Shown: one piece after another, positions 1-11,121 of the stretch
How positions within the stretch are numbered: position 1 is the stretch's first letter
How the letters are laid out: each line of letters opens with the position of its first letter
NCBI GenBank assembly: GCA_038503035.1
Contig: JAVSML010020796.1
Location: 1 to 64,000, forward strand
Reading direction: 5' to 3'
Length of the DNA stretch: 64,000 nt
Origin: Crocodylus rhombifer
Lineage: Eukaryota; Chordata; Crocodylia; Crocodylidae
Translations under genes and position numbers: made by a program
Notes under the pieces: generated by a model
The model's input: the letters and a program-made list of their open reading frames with translations, nothing else
Database searches by the model: none
Told to the model about the DNA's origin: nothing

Positions 1-45
1 ATGATCTTCCTAGGTCCCTTCCGACTCTAGCTACTATGAAACTAT
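1..45 (+). repeat. CR1 LINE 3' terminal scrap
   Basis: The sequence reads like the last bases of a CR1 3' UTR in sense orientation (GATCTTCCTAGGTCCCTTCC followed by TATGAAACTAT). It is abutted directly by a second CR1 3' end, so two CR1 tails lie head to tail at the window edge. Confidence 0.7.
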
Positions 46-197
46 AAGCACCTACATTGAACACCTTCAAGAGTAAATTGGATGCTTATCTTGCTGGGAT
101 CCTGTGACCCCAGCTGACTTCCTGCCCTTTGGGCAGGGGGCTGGACTCGATCTCCCGAGGTCCCTTCCAGCCCTGATGTCTATGAAATCTATGAAAA
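46..197 (+). repeat. CR1 LINE 3' end
   Basis: This is a sense-strand CR1 3' end. It contains the terminal coding remnant that normally reads TLNTFKSKLDAYLAGIL, then the 3' UTR (GGACTCGATCTCCCGAGG, CCCTTCCAGCCCTGATG) and the TCTATGAAATCTATGAAA tail. The same subfamily occurs at 24443-24790 and 51887-52128. Confidence 0.9.
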
Positions 198-600
198 ACT
201 CCACCTCCAACAGAAACAGGAAGCCTCAGCGTATCCTGCCTGGTGTACTGACAAAAATCAAACAAGACCAATATGTGGCCAATTTCTTGCAAAAAGGCAC
301 ATCTTCACACCCTGAGCATATTAAGCCCAGCCCTACAAAACATCAAGTTGCAAAATTAAGTTATTTATGGGGTAAAATTCAGCCAGAGGACAAACCTCCT
401 CAAACACCAATATCATGAGACCCCGAAGACATCTTTGGCTCTCTTTTCTTCCACCTATGACATTTCCCCCAGGGACCATTGCAGTACAGCAGGGCTTGAT
501 TGTCACAAATAAAAATAGCAGTGGACAAAAAAGTCAAAGCCAAGACTATTAAGATGACACAAAGTAGTCTGTGAAAAAAGGGTCCTCACAGAAAAAACTT
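198..600. other. No gene recognised
   Basis: AT-rich DNA without a supported gene. It lies immediately upstream of the Polinton ATPase remnant and may contain decayed sequence from the same element, but no motif could be matched. Confidence 0.5.
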
Positions 601-639
601 TAAGTCCCTCCCCCCACAGTTTTGGAATATGGATGTGCT

Positions 640-1275
640 GGAAGCACCCCTTTTCTACGATTCTCGCAGGGCTGAGCAACTGTGGTAAAGAAGTTACTTT
701 ATAAAAAACCTTCTGGATAATGCCGATAGCGTGTCATCTGCTATGCCAGAGAATAGCCTGCAGTGCTATAGCTGTTGGCAATCTTTGTAAATACCCTTTT
801 AAAAATCAAAATTTGTGGAAGTCCTGCCAGACGGTCTTAATGACGACTGGTTGTTTCCTCTGAATACAGTAAATATGGTTGTGGTGGATGGATTTGATGG
901 ACTTGCTTATGACAATGGCAAGACAGAGAAAGCCTTTACTAAGTACATACATCGCAGTAATCTTAGCATCATGAACATAGTTCACAAAGTTTGTTGGGGG
1001 GGGGGGGGAGAAAAAATTTGCACTAAAAATCACCCCCAACATGAAATATATAGTTCTTTTTAAACCCCCCTGGGGTAAGCTACAAGTGGTATCCCTGGCA
1101 TGGCAGATGTACCCAGCTAAGGCCCAATTCTTTCTAGAAGCTTTTGATGATACCCATGAGATTTTTTTTAGTGGAGTCTGGTGATAGACTTATGCACCTC
1201 TACCCCAGAAGTTTTTAAAATTAAGAAAACTGGGATTTTCCCTTCCAACCAGCCAGTGGTTTACACTTTGAAAAA
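640..1275 (+). pseudogene. Polinton packaging ATPase remnant (A32-like)
   Basis: Intact members package DNA into virus-like particles using ATP. A Walker A-like relic, GLSNCGKE, is readable from 658. A segment with NADSVSSAMPENS follows in another frame, then an open stretch from 815 with the conserved PDGLNDDW and the Walker B-like NMVVVDG. Next come a KYIHRSNLSIMNIVHKV region (family form: SHHRNLSVxYIVQN) and, after a frameshift near a run of about eleven G at 1000, a piece with LARQMYP-like and EAFDDTHEIFFS motifs. The order of motifs agrees with the family, which argues against chance. It is clearly a pseudogene with several frameshifts and in-frame stops. Confidence 0.75.
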
Positions 1276-1369
1276 AGCAGTGGATGGAAATAAAGCGATG
1301 TAGCAGCAGCAGCAGCCACCGGCTTTTTTATTTTTTTTTTTTATTTTTCTTTTTTTTATTTAAGCTCCT

Positions 1370-1742
1370 GAGCCTGCAGAAGGGGAAGATGTTTAACTGC
1401 ATGAAGAGGAAGTTTGGCTGTCTTAAAACTGCTCATTCAATCCTCCCCCCAGCAGAGGAAAGCTATACGCTGCTCAGCCTCTGAGGATTTAGTAGCAGCC
1501 ATTTCAGACATTGCTCTGAACACCTTAAAAGAGGAAAAAAGGTACCTTTGACATACCAGCAAATCAACGTACTTAAAAAAAGGATTCAGGATCATAAAAA
1601 GCTTAAAGTAACGAAAGATCTCAAAAATGAAGGAGCTGGTAAAAAACAGCCTGGGGGATTTGTCAGACCCCTGTTAAGTTTTGCCATCCCTGATCATGGG
1701 ACTGGACTAAGTGATGAAGTATCAAGAAAAAAATGCCCTTAG
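1370..1742 (+). pseudogene. Small basic Polinton-associated protein remnant
   Basis: Downstream of the ATPase in the same orientation, the reading frames contain EDLVAAISDIALNTLK and VPLTYQQINVLKKRI, then a lysine-rich stretch ending in GGFVRPLLSF. In Polintons a short basic protein with this plan (an A-x-SD-x-ALNxL element, PLT-x-x-Q, KK-rich, GGFL-x-x-LL end) commonly sits next to the ATPase and PX genes. A frameshift separates the N-terminal part from the open frame at 1548-1742. No function is known for this copy. The call rests on motif order and position. Confidence 0.55.
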
Positions 1743-2074
1743 TGCCCAACCACCAGCTGGAGCAATTAAGGGCTCCTCCATTGCCTCAAGAAAATATCAG
1801 AGGTGAGGCGACCCATTTATCGGATGCCGAGATGAGGGACATTCTCCAAAGGCCGGGTTTAGCAGAATATGATAGGAGCTGTATGCTGCTGTGCTGCAAA
1901 AAATACCTGGTGCATGTGAAGCAAGGTGATCTGGATAGAGGAAAACTAACCTTGTTTACACCAAAACAGAACCCCTTAGAAGTGGCAAAATCCCTAGAAA
2001 CACCAACTAATCCTGACCCCACTGTTCAGGAAGAGTTGGATAAATGTGGCCACTTGTCACAGGAAAAATGCTAG
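1733..2074 (+). pseudogene. Second Polinton-associated protein remnant
   Basis: An open stretch of 113 codons overlaps the previous frame. It begins with a VPNHQLEQL-like N-terminus and contains LSDAEMRDILQRPGLAEYDR followed by a KQGDLDRGKLTLFTP segment. The plan (V-P-x-x-x-L N-terminus, acidic helix with M-x-x-IL, YL-x-x-x-KQG) matches the small protein that follows the basic peptide in many Polintons. The C-terminal part seems shortened. No enzymatic motif is seen. Identification is tentative and leans on gene order. Confidence 0.5.
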
Positions 2075-2163
2075 AGTGTCGTTCAGCAAACTGAGCCAGC
2101 ACAAGCATATTTCCCTTGTAATTAATTGTTTCATCTGAAAAGCACTGTGGGTAGCATTTTTTT

Positions 2164-2412
2164 TTAAAAGAAAATATTTTGGAGGACACAGAGCACCGTT
2201 TTGGGGGTGACCACACAAGTCAAAAAAATTCCCCCTGGTAGATGGCCAACCAGCTTTCTCCAGGCAGGTTGTGCAGGTGCGTGTTGGCCACCCGTCTCAG
2301 GGCTTCGAGACAGCTGTGCCTTGGGGAGCCCGTCACAGGGGAACACATTTAAGAAAGTCTCTTTGGGGTAAGGGTCTGTGGATAAAACCCTGGAAAGCCG
2401 TTTGCTGTCCAT
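2164..2412 (-). pseudogene. Adenain-type cysteine protease remnant
   Basis: The minus strand reads a likely start MDSKRLSRVLSTDPYPKETF and then VFPCDGLP. This is the N-terminal pattern of the adenovirus-type maturation protease in Polintons (x-L-x-x-VL-x-x-DPYT-x-x-x-FxGVF-x-x-DxLP). Further on, the frames give WLAI/LPGG and FDLCGHPQ pieces where active proteases have the histidine region and the FDSYG element. Reading-frame changes and loss of the canonical catalytic context show it is inactive. It is convergent with the upstream plus-strand genes, as in a compact DNA element. Confidence 0.65.
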
Positions 2413-2449
2413 CTTCACTTGTAGTCGAACGGCACATTTTTCCACTGGT

Positions 2450-2835
2450 TTCTCCCTATAAAAAAAAAAAAAAAAGGTGTCAGAAGACCCCATACACGAT
2501 CATGTTGACAATGGGGGGCAAAACACCAGCAAGTCATATTTCTGCTCTCAGGTTCCCAGTTTTAAAAATGTCAGGGGATGATGGTCAGCACATTCCCGGT
2601 CAGGAGACAGGTCAGAGGCAAACAAGGTATATCCCCGAGCAAACACCTCAAGGTGGATCAGTAGGGATCCATCTTTCGCTTGGTTACCAGCGGCCTGCAC
2701 CAGATGCATGTATTCTGACACAGTTATAGTCTCAAGATCTGGTTGTAGCAGTTTTGCAGGGATTTCTTCTCCATCAGACACACAGGGCAACAGAGCTCTT
2801 TCTGGGAGTGCGACTATCAGGGGATATTTGTCCAT
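2450..2835 (-). pseudogene. F54H12.2-like Polinton protein remnant
   Basis: The minus-strand frame opening at 2835 has the plan of the conserved Polinton protein often annotated as F54H12.2-like. It shows a YMHLVQAAG helix, a GYTLFASDLSPD element (family form: GYTLFAFDLT), a DHHPL element, and after a frameshift LPPIVNMIVYGVF (family form: LPxxVNVIVYAEF) near the C-terminus. It lies directly upstream of the protease relic in the same direction, so the two could have been co-transcribed. It is interrupted by at least one frameshift. Its role in particles is inferred from the family. Confidence 0.6.
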
Positions 2836-2840
2836 TGTAG

Positions 2841-5030
2841 CTTCTCACTAAATAGGTTTCCCAAAGATTTGAAAAACAGCCTGAGTTTCCCCACAGAGCC
2901 CAGTTGGCTCGTAAAACCTCAGAGTGGGACAAGGCATCCAGAGACCCACTTCCCCCCCGCCCCCGTCAGCTGTTACATTTCACCAATAAAAAATCAGACC
3001 AAATACTAGGAGCAGAAGAGACAGTAGCACCCCAGAATAGGAGGTATGCTTCTCCCTTTGCAAAAAAAAAATCAAGGATCATGGCCATTAGAGTCATAAT
3101 CACATTTTCCCCTTTCATAGAGATGCATGTCAGAAGAAGTGAGGCTAGAAGGGAGCTCCAGAGATCATCTAGTCCAGCCTCCTTTGGACAACATGAAGTA
3201 TGCACTTGCTCCAGCTCATCTGCTCCACCCAGCTTGCTACGTGCTTATGCTGTTCAGGGCAGCCCTGAGGGATTATCTAGTATAGTCAGAAAGGGTAAGT
3301 GGTGAGTGAATGAAGTAATGAAGAACAAGCTCCAGACCGGTACTCCTTTTCAGAGTCACCACCAGCACTAAGTCTCCTTGGATCAGTACTCTCATCACTG
3401 GAAGCCGAACTGATCTCTCAGAGCCCACTGAAGTACTAGCAAGTCATACTTTTACCAGGAAAGAGATGTTATGTTGCTACAGGCACCCCTTTATAGGGAA
3501 TGCCTCATCTCACACACACTGCAGTCAGTTTTTAAAAAGAAACCAAGCCAAGAAGTTCTCTTTAAAGATGCAAAGTCTTCTCTGACCAAACAAACAGTCT
3601 TCCAACATGAGAGCACAAGTGTGATCCAAGGCCAGACCAGTGCTTCATCTGGAGCTCATTAATCACATGTGTAGTAGTCAATGCATTTGAGGGAAAACAT
3701 AAATGGGGTATATCTACATTCTCCTATTTTCACTTCATCCACAAGTTTGTGTATAAGTTTAGAGATTGCCTTCAGAGATTTTTTTTTTTTTTGGTACAGC
3801 ATAGGGGAAGAGTGCCTGTCTTTCCAAGGGGCACTAATATAGCCAAAAGCTTTGGTTTTATTGGGATCAGCAGGTTGCCCTCTACAACTAAAGCTGCTCC
3901 AGGGAGACCAGAAGTTTTACACAAAGCTATGATCAGTCAAGTCTTCAAAATTAAAGTTGTGCTCTGGCTTAAAAAAAGTCAAGGTGCTGATAGACTTAAA
4001 CACCAAATGCAGAAGTAGTTTCACCAGAAAGTTGCAATATACAGTTGGTAGGAAAGAATAAGTGGGCCCCTAGCTTTGTTATCCTGAGATGTGGTTATAC
4101 CACAAATAATATTAACTGGTTTATTGAGAAGAAACAGGTAGCAGCAAGTTTAAATAAGACTAAAACAAGTATATTATGAGTTTTAAGTTTGCACTCTCTA
4201 CCTTCTTATAAAAAAAGATTCACACATGCCTATCACTTACTACATTGGTGAGGTAGTATTATCTTTAGCAGTTTAAGAGTTACTCCATGTCACCTTAAAG
4301 TGACCTGAAAAACTGGAGAGGGAGGGAAGGAAAGAGATCTACACTTGTGCTAGGTCTCTCAGAGTTTGCAGTAGTACCGTTGAAGTGAGACTCTCACCAA
4401 GTAATACCCCAGTCTATAGTCAGACTACTAGTTTGTGCTTCATCTTTATGGGAAAAAAGTTTCCCTATTTTAGTCTCTAATGAAGATCTTTCAGAAAGCT
4501 TCTCCCTACTAGAGTTTCTTTTACTTTTTTTTTTTTTTGGTGGCTCTTGCATTATATGGAAACAGAGCTCTCCATTTTCATTAGCTAAATGAGTATTCCA
4601 GCAGTTGTGCAGCAGTTTTCATTTTAGTAAGCCCCCCAGCTGAGTGCCATGCATAGACTACCTAGTATGGTCCCCAAATGTAGGGGTCTTGTGGCTCACA
4701 GCCCTATCTTTAGATGCTATGCAACTATCAAGACATACTTATAGGCTATAAGAGACCCCCTAAACAGACTTTGTTTTTTGGTGCATGCAAGTAAAACTGA
4801 GCCTCAAGTTAAGAAATAGCTTTTCTTACAAGAAAAAAGGAAGAAAAAAAAATAAAGAAATGAATTACAAATGCCTTCCCTAAACAACCCTCCTCATATT
4901 GCTCTTTTTCAGTACAAAGCTTTTTCTTATTAATTAAAGAAATTGCTCAAGATTGCTAATAATACTACAACCCAATTGCTGTCATCCCCCCAGTAATCAT
5001 CATAGCTTACTGAAGCAGCAGCAGTAACTC
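2841..5030. other. Anonymous DNA with one CR1 scrap
   Basis: No gene could be supported. About 3125-3200 resembles an antisense CR1 3' end (GAAGGGAGCTCCAGAG, ATCTAGTCCAGCCTCC). Several poly(T) runs are present near 3780 and 4530. The short open frames have no recognisable motifs. Confidence 0.5.
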
Positions 5031-7290
5031 TCCTTTATCACCCTGCCCAGCCCAGCTGATCAGCTGACCCAGCCAGGTGTATCCTATAAAAGAGGCAGCT
5101 AACAGCCTCCCTGGCCTCTAAAAGATTGAGTTTAGGCAGTGGGGAACATGGTGCTTGTGAGACTGAGTTTTTAGAAAACAAAACAATAAAAAAAATTTAT
5201 CTTGGGAGATAATCCTGGAAGAGTAGGGCTTTCTTCTTCTTCTCTTTTTTGGTGCTGTTTTTACTGATTTTTGTCTGTCCTGATGTATTCTAGCCTGGCT
5301 TACAATGCAAACAAAGGAAGGAAGCAACCTAGAAAAAGCTGGAGGATAAAGATGGGCAGGGAGAGGCAGTTGAACTTGTATGGCAGGGAACAGCAAGGGG
5401 AGCATAAAGAGGAGGAGGTTTCTGAAGTCTTCCCTGTTGTCACTCAGTGCTGCTGCTGCTTTGCTCTGAGAGCTGCAGGAAGATCAAGACTGAACTTAAT
5501 CAGAGCTCCTGCAGATGAGGGTCTAGGCTTGCTGAAAGATTTGGGTGGATTAAACCCAGGATTATAAAGGCTCTGGGACAAGATCATTCACAGCATGCTA
5601 GCAAAGCTGTGTGTGTGTGTGGGGGGGGGGGTGGCCTGGTTGTGGGAGTGCAGCAGACTAGAGATGCTGGCTGAGACCCACTTGAATTGCAGTGCTAGAG
5701 CTGTGCAGGGATCCCTATGCTTAGCCTTGTTAACCCAAAGACTTCTAAAATCCTGAATTATGCCTTAAAAATGTGAGGCTAATTTAAAAACCTGCATTTT
5801 TCCAAGGATTGGTCACCTTAAGGGACATGCTGAGATATACCTGCCCTTCAGGCTTCCTTGTCAGAGTTGCATGTCAAAGATTTCTTTATTGGGCGGGCTA
5901 GAAGCTGTGTTGGTGACTGCTAGTAATCTCAGGTTGATAGGAGCCTAAGAGCTGGGAACTGTGGGTAACCCCAGCTGCCCTATTTGCTGCATGCAGAGAG
6001 CTGGTAGTACCAAATGCTGGCACTGCAGTAGCTTGGGGGATAGAGGAAGATGCTTCCAGCATTCCTGGCAAAGCTTTGTGAGAGGTGCAGCTGAATATGC
6101 TGGTGATTCATGGCAAGGGCCATGACTATTTCTGAGGTGTGATAACTGGTGTACAGCAGACTTGCTGGGCTTGGGATGAGTTTGTCCAAGTAGCCAGGGG
6201 GTGCAGGGAGGCAATGTTATTCATCCCACTTTGGACCCAAATCCTACAGAAGGGAACAAGAGGTCACTGGGACGGCTCTTAAGAAGCACCATAAACCCTC
6301 CCTTGCTCTCCTGTCCACAGGAGGAGCCTGGGCAGTCCTTGCTGCTGTAGGGTTATTGCTTCTGGGGGTATGGTCAGTGCTCAGCTTTTCCTGCTGTACC
6401 TCAGCAGGGTTTGGGGTGAGTGTGACCTGCCCTGCTGTCTGCCAGGCTCCTGTGAGGAGGTCCTGCTGGAGGAAGGGACTTTATAGTTATTTTCAGCAGC
6501 AGTAACAGCTTTGGGGGGAGCTATATGGAGAAGACTGTCTCTCCTAACATTAGCTTTCCAGTCCTTGTAACGTGTTCCAGCAACCCTATGAGGCCTTGCC
6601 CTAGGCTCATCTGGGGTGACTGAGGAAGGTCACCTTTGCACCATAGGGCTGCTAGAAGCACAGGGGGCTTCACTGGATGTCTATAGAGAGTGCAAGGGAG
6701 ACAATGCAAAGGAAAATGTAAAGGAGGGAGATCCGAGGAAGGAAAGTAGGGGATTGCATGTGTGGAAAAAAATAGAAGAGGCTTCAAAAGCTGATGCCGC
6801 TTCATTTTTTTTCCCCCGCCTCTGCCTATGAGACGAGCACAGAGGAAATCCAACACAAAATACATCTGAGGCTGCATCTCTCCCTGTGTTGGAGTGCTTG
6901 CTGCTTTTCCAAGTAGAGCTGTGATTCTCTGGCCGCCGACACAAGGCTGCAGCCCAGGCTGGGGATGGGGATGGGGCTGTGCCAGTGCTCCTGCTAGCAC
7001 TCAAAGCCAGAGGAGCCTGGCTAGGGGTCTTGCTTGTCTGCTTGGGGTCAGACTGATGCCACTGTTGGGGTAGGGAAGGAATTTTCCCCCATGGTTAGTC
7101 TGGCAAGGACTTGAGGAGGGTTTTTGCCCCCTCTCTAGTAGGGGCATGATCTCTGCCTGGGATCTCTTGAGCATCTATTAACAACCCCTTACAGAAGCAG
7201 GATGCTGGCTGCAGTGGTCTCCCTGCTTTACCTGCGGCAGGTTTGGGTGCAATGTCATGTGCCATGTCAGGGTGATGGGAGTTTTACTAA
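5031..7290. other. Anonymous DNA with a TATA-like box
   Basis: No gene recognised. A promoter-like stretch occurs near 5085 (CCTATAAAAGAGGCAGC, preceded by an AGCTGATCAGCTGACC palindrome), which could be a dead LTR or promoter. A (GT)n-(G)n run lies near 5610-5630. The region 7040-7140 resembles a dispersed repeat (GGTCAGACTGATGCC, then GGGTAGGGAAGGAATTTT) that recurs near 52140, 55575 and 56970. Confidence 0.4.
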
Positions 7291-7294
7291 GTTT

Positions 7295-7415
7295 AGATCA
7301 TGGATTTGTCTGGGATGGTTTGGACCGGGATGATGCTACTTCAGGATCAGGGTTGGACTAAATATGACCTCTGGAGGTCTCTTCCAGCCCCACTGCTCTA
7401 ATTTCTATGGTTGTG
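7295..7415 (+). repeat. CR1 LINE 3' end fragment
   Basis: Sense CR1 3' UTR, recognised by GGTTGGACTAAATATGACC and GAGGTCTCTTCCAGCCCC. It is more diverged than the copies at 46 and 51887. Confidence 0.7.
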
Positions 7416-7464
7416 ACTTGATTAGTCTTTTGGTGTGCTTTGATTCAATGTGCTCAATCATATA

Positions 7465-7575
7465 TAGATTTCATAGACATTAGGCTGGAAGGGACCTTGG
7501 AAAATTGAGTCCAGCCCCTTGCCCCAGGGGCAGGAAGTCAGCTGGGGTCAAAGTATCCCAGCAAGATAAACAAAC
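7465..7575 (-). repeat. CR1 LINE 3' end fragment
   Basis: Antisense CR1 3' terminus starting TTTCATAGACATTAGGCTGG, continuing with GAGTCCAGCCCCTTGCCCC and CAGCAAGATAAACAAACATC. Confidence 0.85.
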
Positions 7576-7954
7576 ATCCAAATGTCTCTTGAAAGTGAAA
7601 CTGGGACATGCCCCCTCGCCAACTGAAGGGATCAGAGCAGGTGCATGAGCTCTGTGGGAGGTTTAGGGACCCTCCTTCCTCTATCAAGTAGAGCCAGACC
7701 ACCAATGGGGACTTAACCATATACCTTTTTAATGAGACAAACAGTAGTGGGAACATAACATGTATAAACCAGGGGGTATAGGGGACACTACAATGCCCCA
7801 AGGAGGCAGGATTCAATAAAGGTTAGGCATTTACATTTGTAGATGTATTCATGCAGCTTGTTCTCATTGGTGCATACTCTTCTTGAGTCGGAGCTCATCC
7901 ACACACATGAAGAAGCTTTGTGACCATTTGAATTTGGCTGAGTGCTCTTCCCAT

Positions 7955-8371
7955 TGTTGCCGGCACAAGGTGCCCGAGGGAGGCAACAATTGGGTTCGTC
8001 GCCCGGTGTGCGTCGCGCCAAATAAACACACTGGGGGAGAAGCAGACAGAGTTTATCTGAGCTCAAGTAAAAGGCACAGGGAGACTGTATGGTCTCAAAT
8101 CCTGCGCACTTAGCCCTGCAACGGTGGGATCTTTATACCCTGGTCAGTTTCACTGTCAGTGATTTTACCACCAGCTGGCCCCCCTCTTTCTCCCCTTTCC
8201 CTCCTCCTTTCTCTCTCTGAGCAGTGCCCTTGCATTCCACAGATAACAGTTTTAGCTCGCCTGCTTTCCGGAAGGACAGGAGATTGCAGGTGCCAAAGAA
8301 AGGGTTACAAAGGTTGGGCAAGGCGGGGGGTTTGGCTCTTCTGAGCCTGGAGCAGAAGGATTTCCTCGACA
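7955..8371 (-). mobile_element. Probable solo LTR
   Basis: Read on the minus strand this block of about 420 bp has the layout of a retroviral-type LTR. It has TG-type and ACA ends (start near TGTCGAGG, end GCCGGCAACA), a TATA-like GGTATAAAGATCC, and about 80 bases later a polyadenylation-type AGATAAACTCTG, followed by a GC-rich U5-like stretch. No internal retroviral sequence lies beside it, so a solo LTR is the simplest reading. No convincing target-site duplication was found, so the boundaries are approximate. Confidence 0.55.
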
Positions 8372-8384
8372 CTTGTGGTCTTCC

Positions 8385-8815
8385 ATCCCTCTGAGTTACC
8401 CAGGGTTATGCCCAGTGACACCAACACCATGAGATGTCTGGGTAGTTGAAATCCCCCATGACTGCCACGCACCGGGGGCGTGCAGCCTCAGCCAGTTCCT
8501 TGGTGAACTCCTGGTCGAGCCTTGATCCTGGTTAGGTCTGTAGTAGATGCCCACCATTGTGTCCCCTGTGCCATGTTCACTATGGATTTTAACCCAGAGG
8601 GTCTCCAGTCATCCACCCTGGATGCCAACATCAGCCTGCAGGGATGTGTGGCCTTCCTCGACATAAAGAGCTACATCCCTGCCCCTTTGGTCTACACGGT
8701 CTTGCCCGTACAAGGTATAGCCATCTATACCTGTGGCCCAGTCATAGGTGGAGTCCCACCAGGTCTCTGTTACCCCTATGAGAGAATAGTCATTCTTGTT
8801 TAGCAGGAATATAGC
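8385..8815 (-). repeat. CR1 LINE endonuclease-domain fragment
   Basis: The minus strand encodes part of the CR1 ORF2 apurinic-type endonuclease. Visible are YSLIGVTETWWDSTYDW, GYTLYGQDR and ALYVEEG, matching the conserved G-x-TETW and GY-x-LYR-x-DR blocks. It is truncated on both sides and interrupted by stops. Confidence 0.9.
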
Positions 8816-8829
8816 TGGAAAAGGGGAGG

Positions 8830-10560
8830 AGGAAGCCAAAGTAGAAAGTGTCCTTTCTGTTCTGAATTGGCCTTGGTCTTCTTGCTTCATGGATACTGTG
8901 TCCAGCAATCCTGGTGGCTCTGGGACATGGGATGTAGGTAGCTGCAAAGCCTTTCAGGTGGACAAAGCCTGGCTTGCAATGCAGACAGGAACGCCTGCCT
9001 GTTTTTGCAGAGAAAGCAGTAGTTTTAATTCTGGTCTTTGCTCAATGCCTTTTTACCATCTGTGATGCCTCCAGGTTTCTAGTGCTTCGGTAAACTGAAA
9101 ATAAATGAAAACACCAGATGGAGCGGGGGGGGGGGTTGGATTTTGAAAGTCCATATTAAAACATGAATATAACTGAAAAGAATAAAACTGAGTCTTAATA
9201 AAATGACCCTCTCCTGGACCCTGGCATATTTTAATGAACTTTCAAGCCAGAGTTGGCCATGATGTCCTGAAGGCAGGACAAAAGCAGACCCTCCTGGCTT
9301 TGTGAGTCCAGTTTGCAGTGATGTCAGCCCGTTGCAGCTTGCAGCACTTATCAGGGACTGACCCAAAGCTGCAGTTTCTAGCCAGGAGTGTTGTTTGCTA
9401 CCAGACCTCCTGGCAGGCTTGGTGTCTCCATGCTCTGATGGCTAGAGGCCTGCTCCTAATCGGTGATCCTCTCGTCCTGGGGTGGTGATCCCAGGGCACA
9501 ACTTGGACAGGCAGCCTCTATCCATGGCACACAATGGCTTGGGCAGGGAGGGGAGCAGGAAGCAGAGCAGCAGATCAGGCAGGGCACTGGAGTAGCAACT
9601 GGGGGTGATGAGAGCTTTCACTTGTAGCCTGCCTGCCAGAAAGGCTGCCCCCTCCCCAGTGATGGGATCTGGTTTGACCTCCTCCTTGCATAATTCAGGC
9701 TGCAGGATTTCACGTAAGGAGACTTGCACCGGGGTCAGCGACTCCTCCTTGCACAACAGCTTCCACAACCCCTTCCAGAGCATCCCAGTCCCATTCCTCC
9801 TGCAACTCAGCCTTTCAGGTGGCCACGTCTTAATGACCCTCCATCAATTGCGGGGTCCAGGTGTATTGCTCATCTAAAGAGAGATTAATGCCCAAGTCAT
9901 TTATGTGCTGCTAAAGAGCCCACCCCAAAGCTTCTAAAAAGACCTCCTTAAGCTTAGATAAAGACCCAAAGTGGTGGGTTTTTACCAGTGAGCTGGTACT
10001 GCACAAGCAGGGCTATGAGTTACAGCTAGGGTTGTGGCCTGGAAAGCATCTAGTGCCAAGGTCATTCTGGAAATTTTGTACTGAAACAGAAGCAGGGCCT
10101 AGACTCTGGGTGGGGGCACATCTTTGGAGGCTGCACTCACAGGTGACTTTGTGAAGGGCACTGCAAGAAAGCAGAGGCTGCAACCAGTAGTACATGGTTA
10201 GACTGAATTTGTGTTCAACATAAGCCTTTGTGTTTAAAGCAAAAAGTGAAAAATGAGCCTGCTGGACAGTGTTATGCTCTTGATTTTTAATTTTATTTGC
10301 TTCCTCCTGAGTTGCAAATGCTCTGCTTGCCTTGGTTTGGCTTCTACCTTTCCCATACCAGCTGCATTTTAAAAGAGAATGAGCCCCCTTGCCCTTGGCT
10401 CCTATATTATTCATCTGGTTACTATTACAGTGGTCTTAGTAATGGAAATGCTGTTTCTTCCACCCCTAGGCTTCACCCTTTCTTATTCGGTTTGCCCAGA
10501 ATGTGGTTTCCTAATTCTTTACTCTGACAACACCACTCCTGCCCGAGAGTCTCACAAAGC
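8830..10560. other. No gene recognised
   Basis: Intergenic DNA. Short open frames on both strands lack motifs or codon structure. A run of about ten G occurs near 9125. Nothing else could be supported. Confidence 0.5.
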
Positions 10561-10564
10561 AGCA

Positions 10565-10880
10565 AGGGTGGCATGGATGTCGGGAGGCCATCCAATTCAA
10601 CCCCCAGCTCAAGGCTAAATGACCCTAGGGAATTGTTTTTCTAATCTGCTTTTAAACTGCTAAGGATGGAGAGCCCACATCCGCTCTTGGGTGTCTGTTC
10701 CCCTGCTTACCCACTCTCGTGGTGGAAACCTTCCTTTTATTCAGCCTCAGTTTTTCTTGCTGAAATTGCTCATCTTGTTCCCTGTAGTCTAAGAGAAGAG
10801 TCTGTCACCATAACTCCTTTTTAAAACACCCTTCAAGTGTTTGAAGACTTACCAAATACCCTTGAGCCTTCTTTACAGAC
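10565..10880 (-). repeat. Old CR1 LINE 3' fragment
   Basis: Antisense CR1-like sequence with the usual spacing of elements: CATCCAATTCAACCCCC near the 3' end, then AAGGATGGAGAGCCCAC and GTGGTGGAAACCTTCC. It is diverged and followed at about 10,890 by a long poly(C) run. Confidence 0.65.
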
Positions 10881-11121
10881 CCGCCCCTCCCCCCCCCCCC
10901 CCCCCGTTTTTAGAGGTTGGAGGCTTTGTTTCCTAGACCACTAAGCATTTTTGTTTTGCTTTTTGCCAGACACTAACAGTCCATGTCTTTAAAAATGAGC
11001 AAAAAGCAATGTGTCTTAAAATGATCCAACTTTCCCTATGGAGAGCATGATTCTGCTTTGCATTTCTGGCTTCACCTGCAGCCAGCAAGGTGCGATCCTG
11101 AAGTCGCATCTGCTGTGACCA

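Larger units (their letters stand above)
600..2840 (+). mobile_element. Polinton/Maverick remnant
   Basis: A block of about 2.2 kb holds degraded reading frames resembling the structural and packaging gene set of Polinton (Maverick) self-synthesising DNA transposons. In order these are an A32/FtsK-type packaging ATPase (+), a small basic protein (+), a second small protein (+), an adenain-type cysteine protease (-) and an F54H12.2-like protein (-). Two divergent gene groups ending tail to tail are seen. Frameshifts, stops and homopolymer runs interrupt all of them, so the element is dead. No DNA polymerase B, integrase or terminal inverted repeat is visible, so most of the usual 15-20 kb is missing. 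The assignment rests on remembered family motifs, not on a search. Confidence 0.72.

Noticed and set aside
5080..5110. TATAAAAG promoter candidate
   Set aside because: No gene follows and no LTR ends could be found. Kept only as a note in the intergenic entry.
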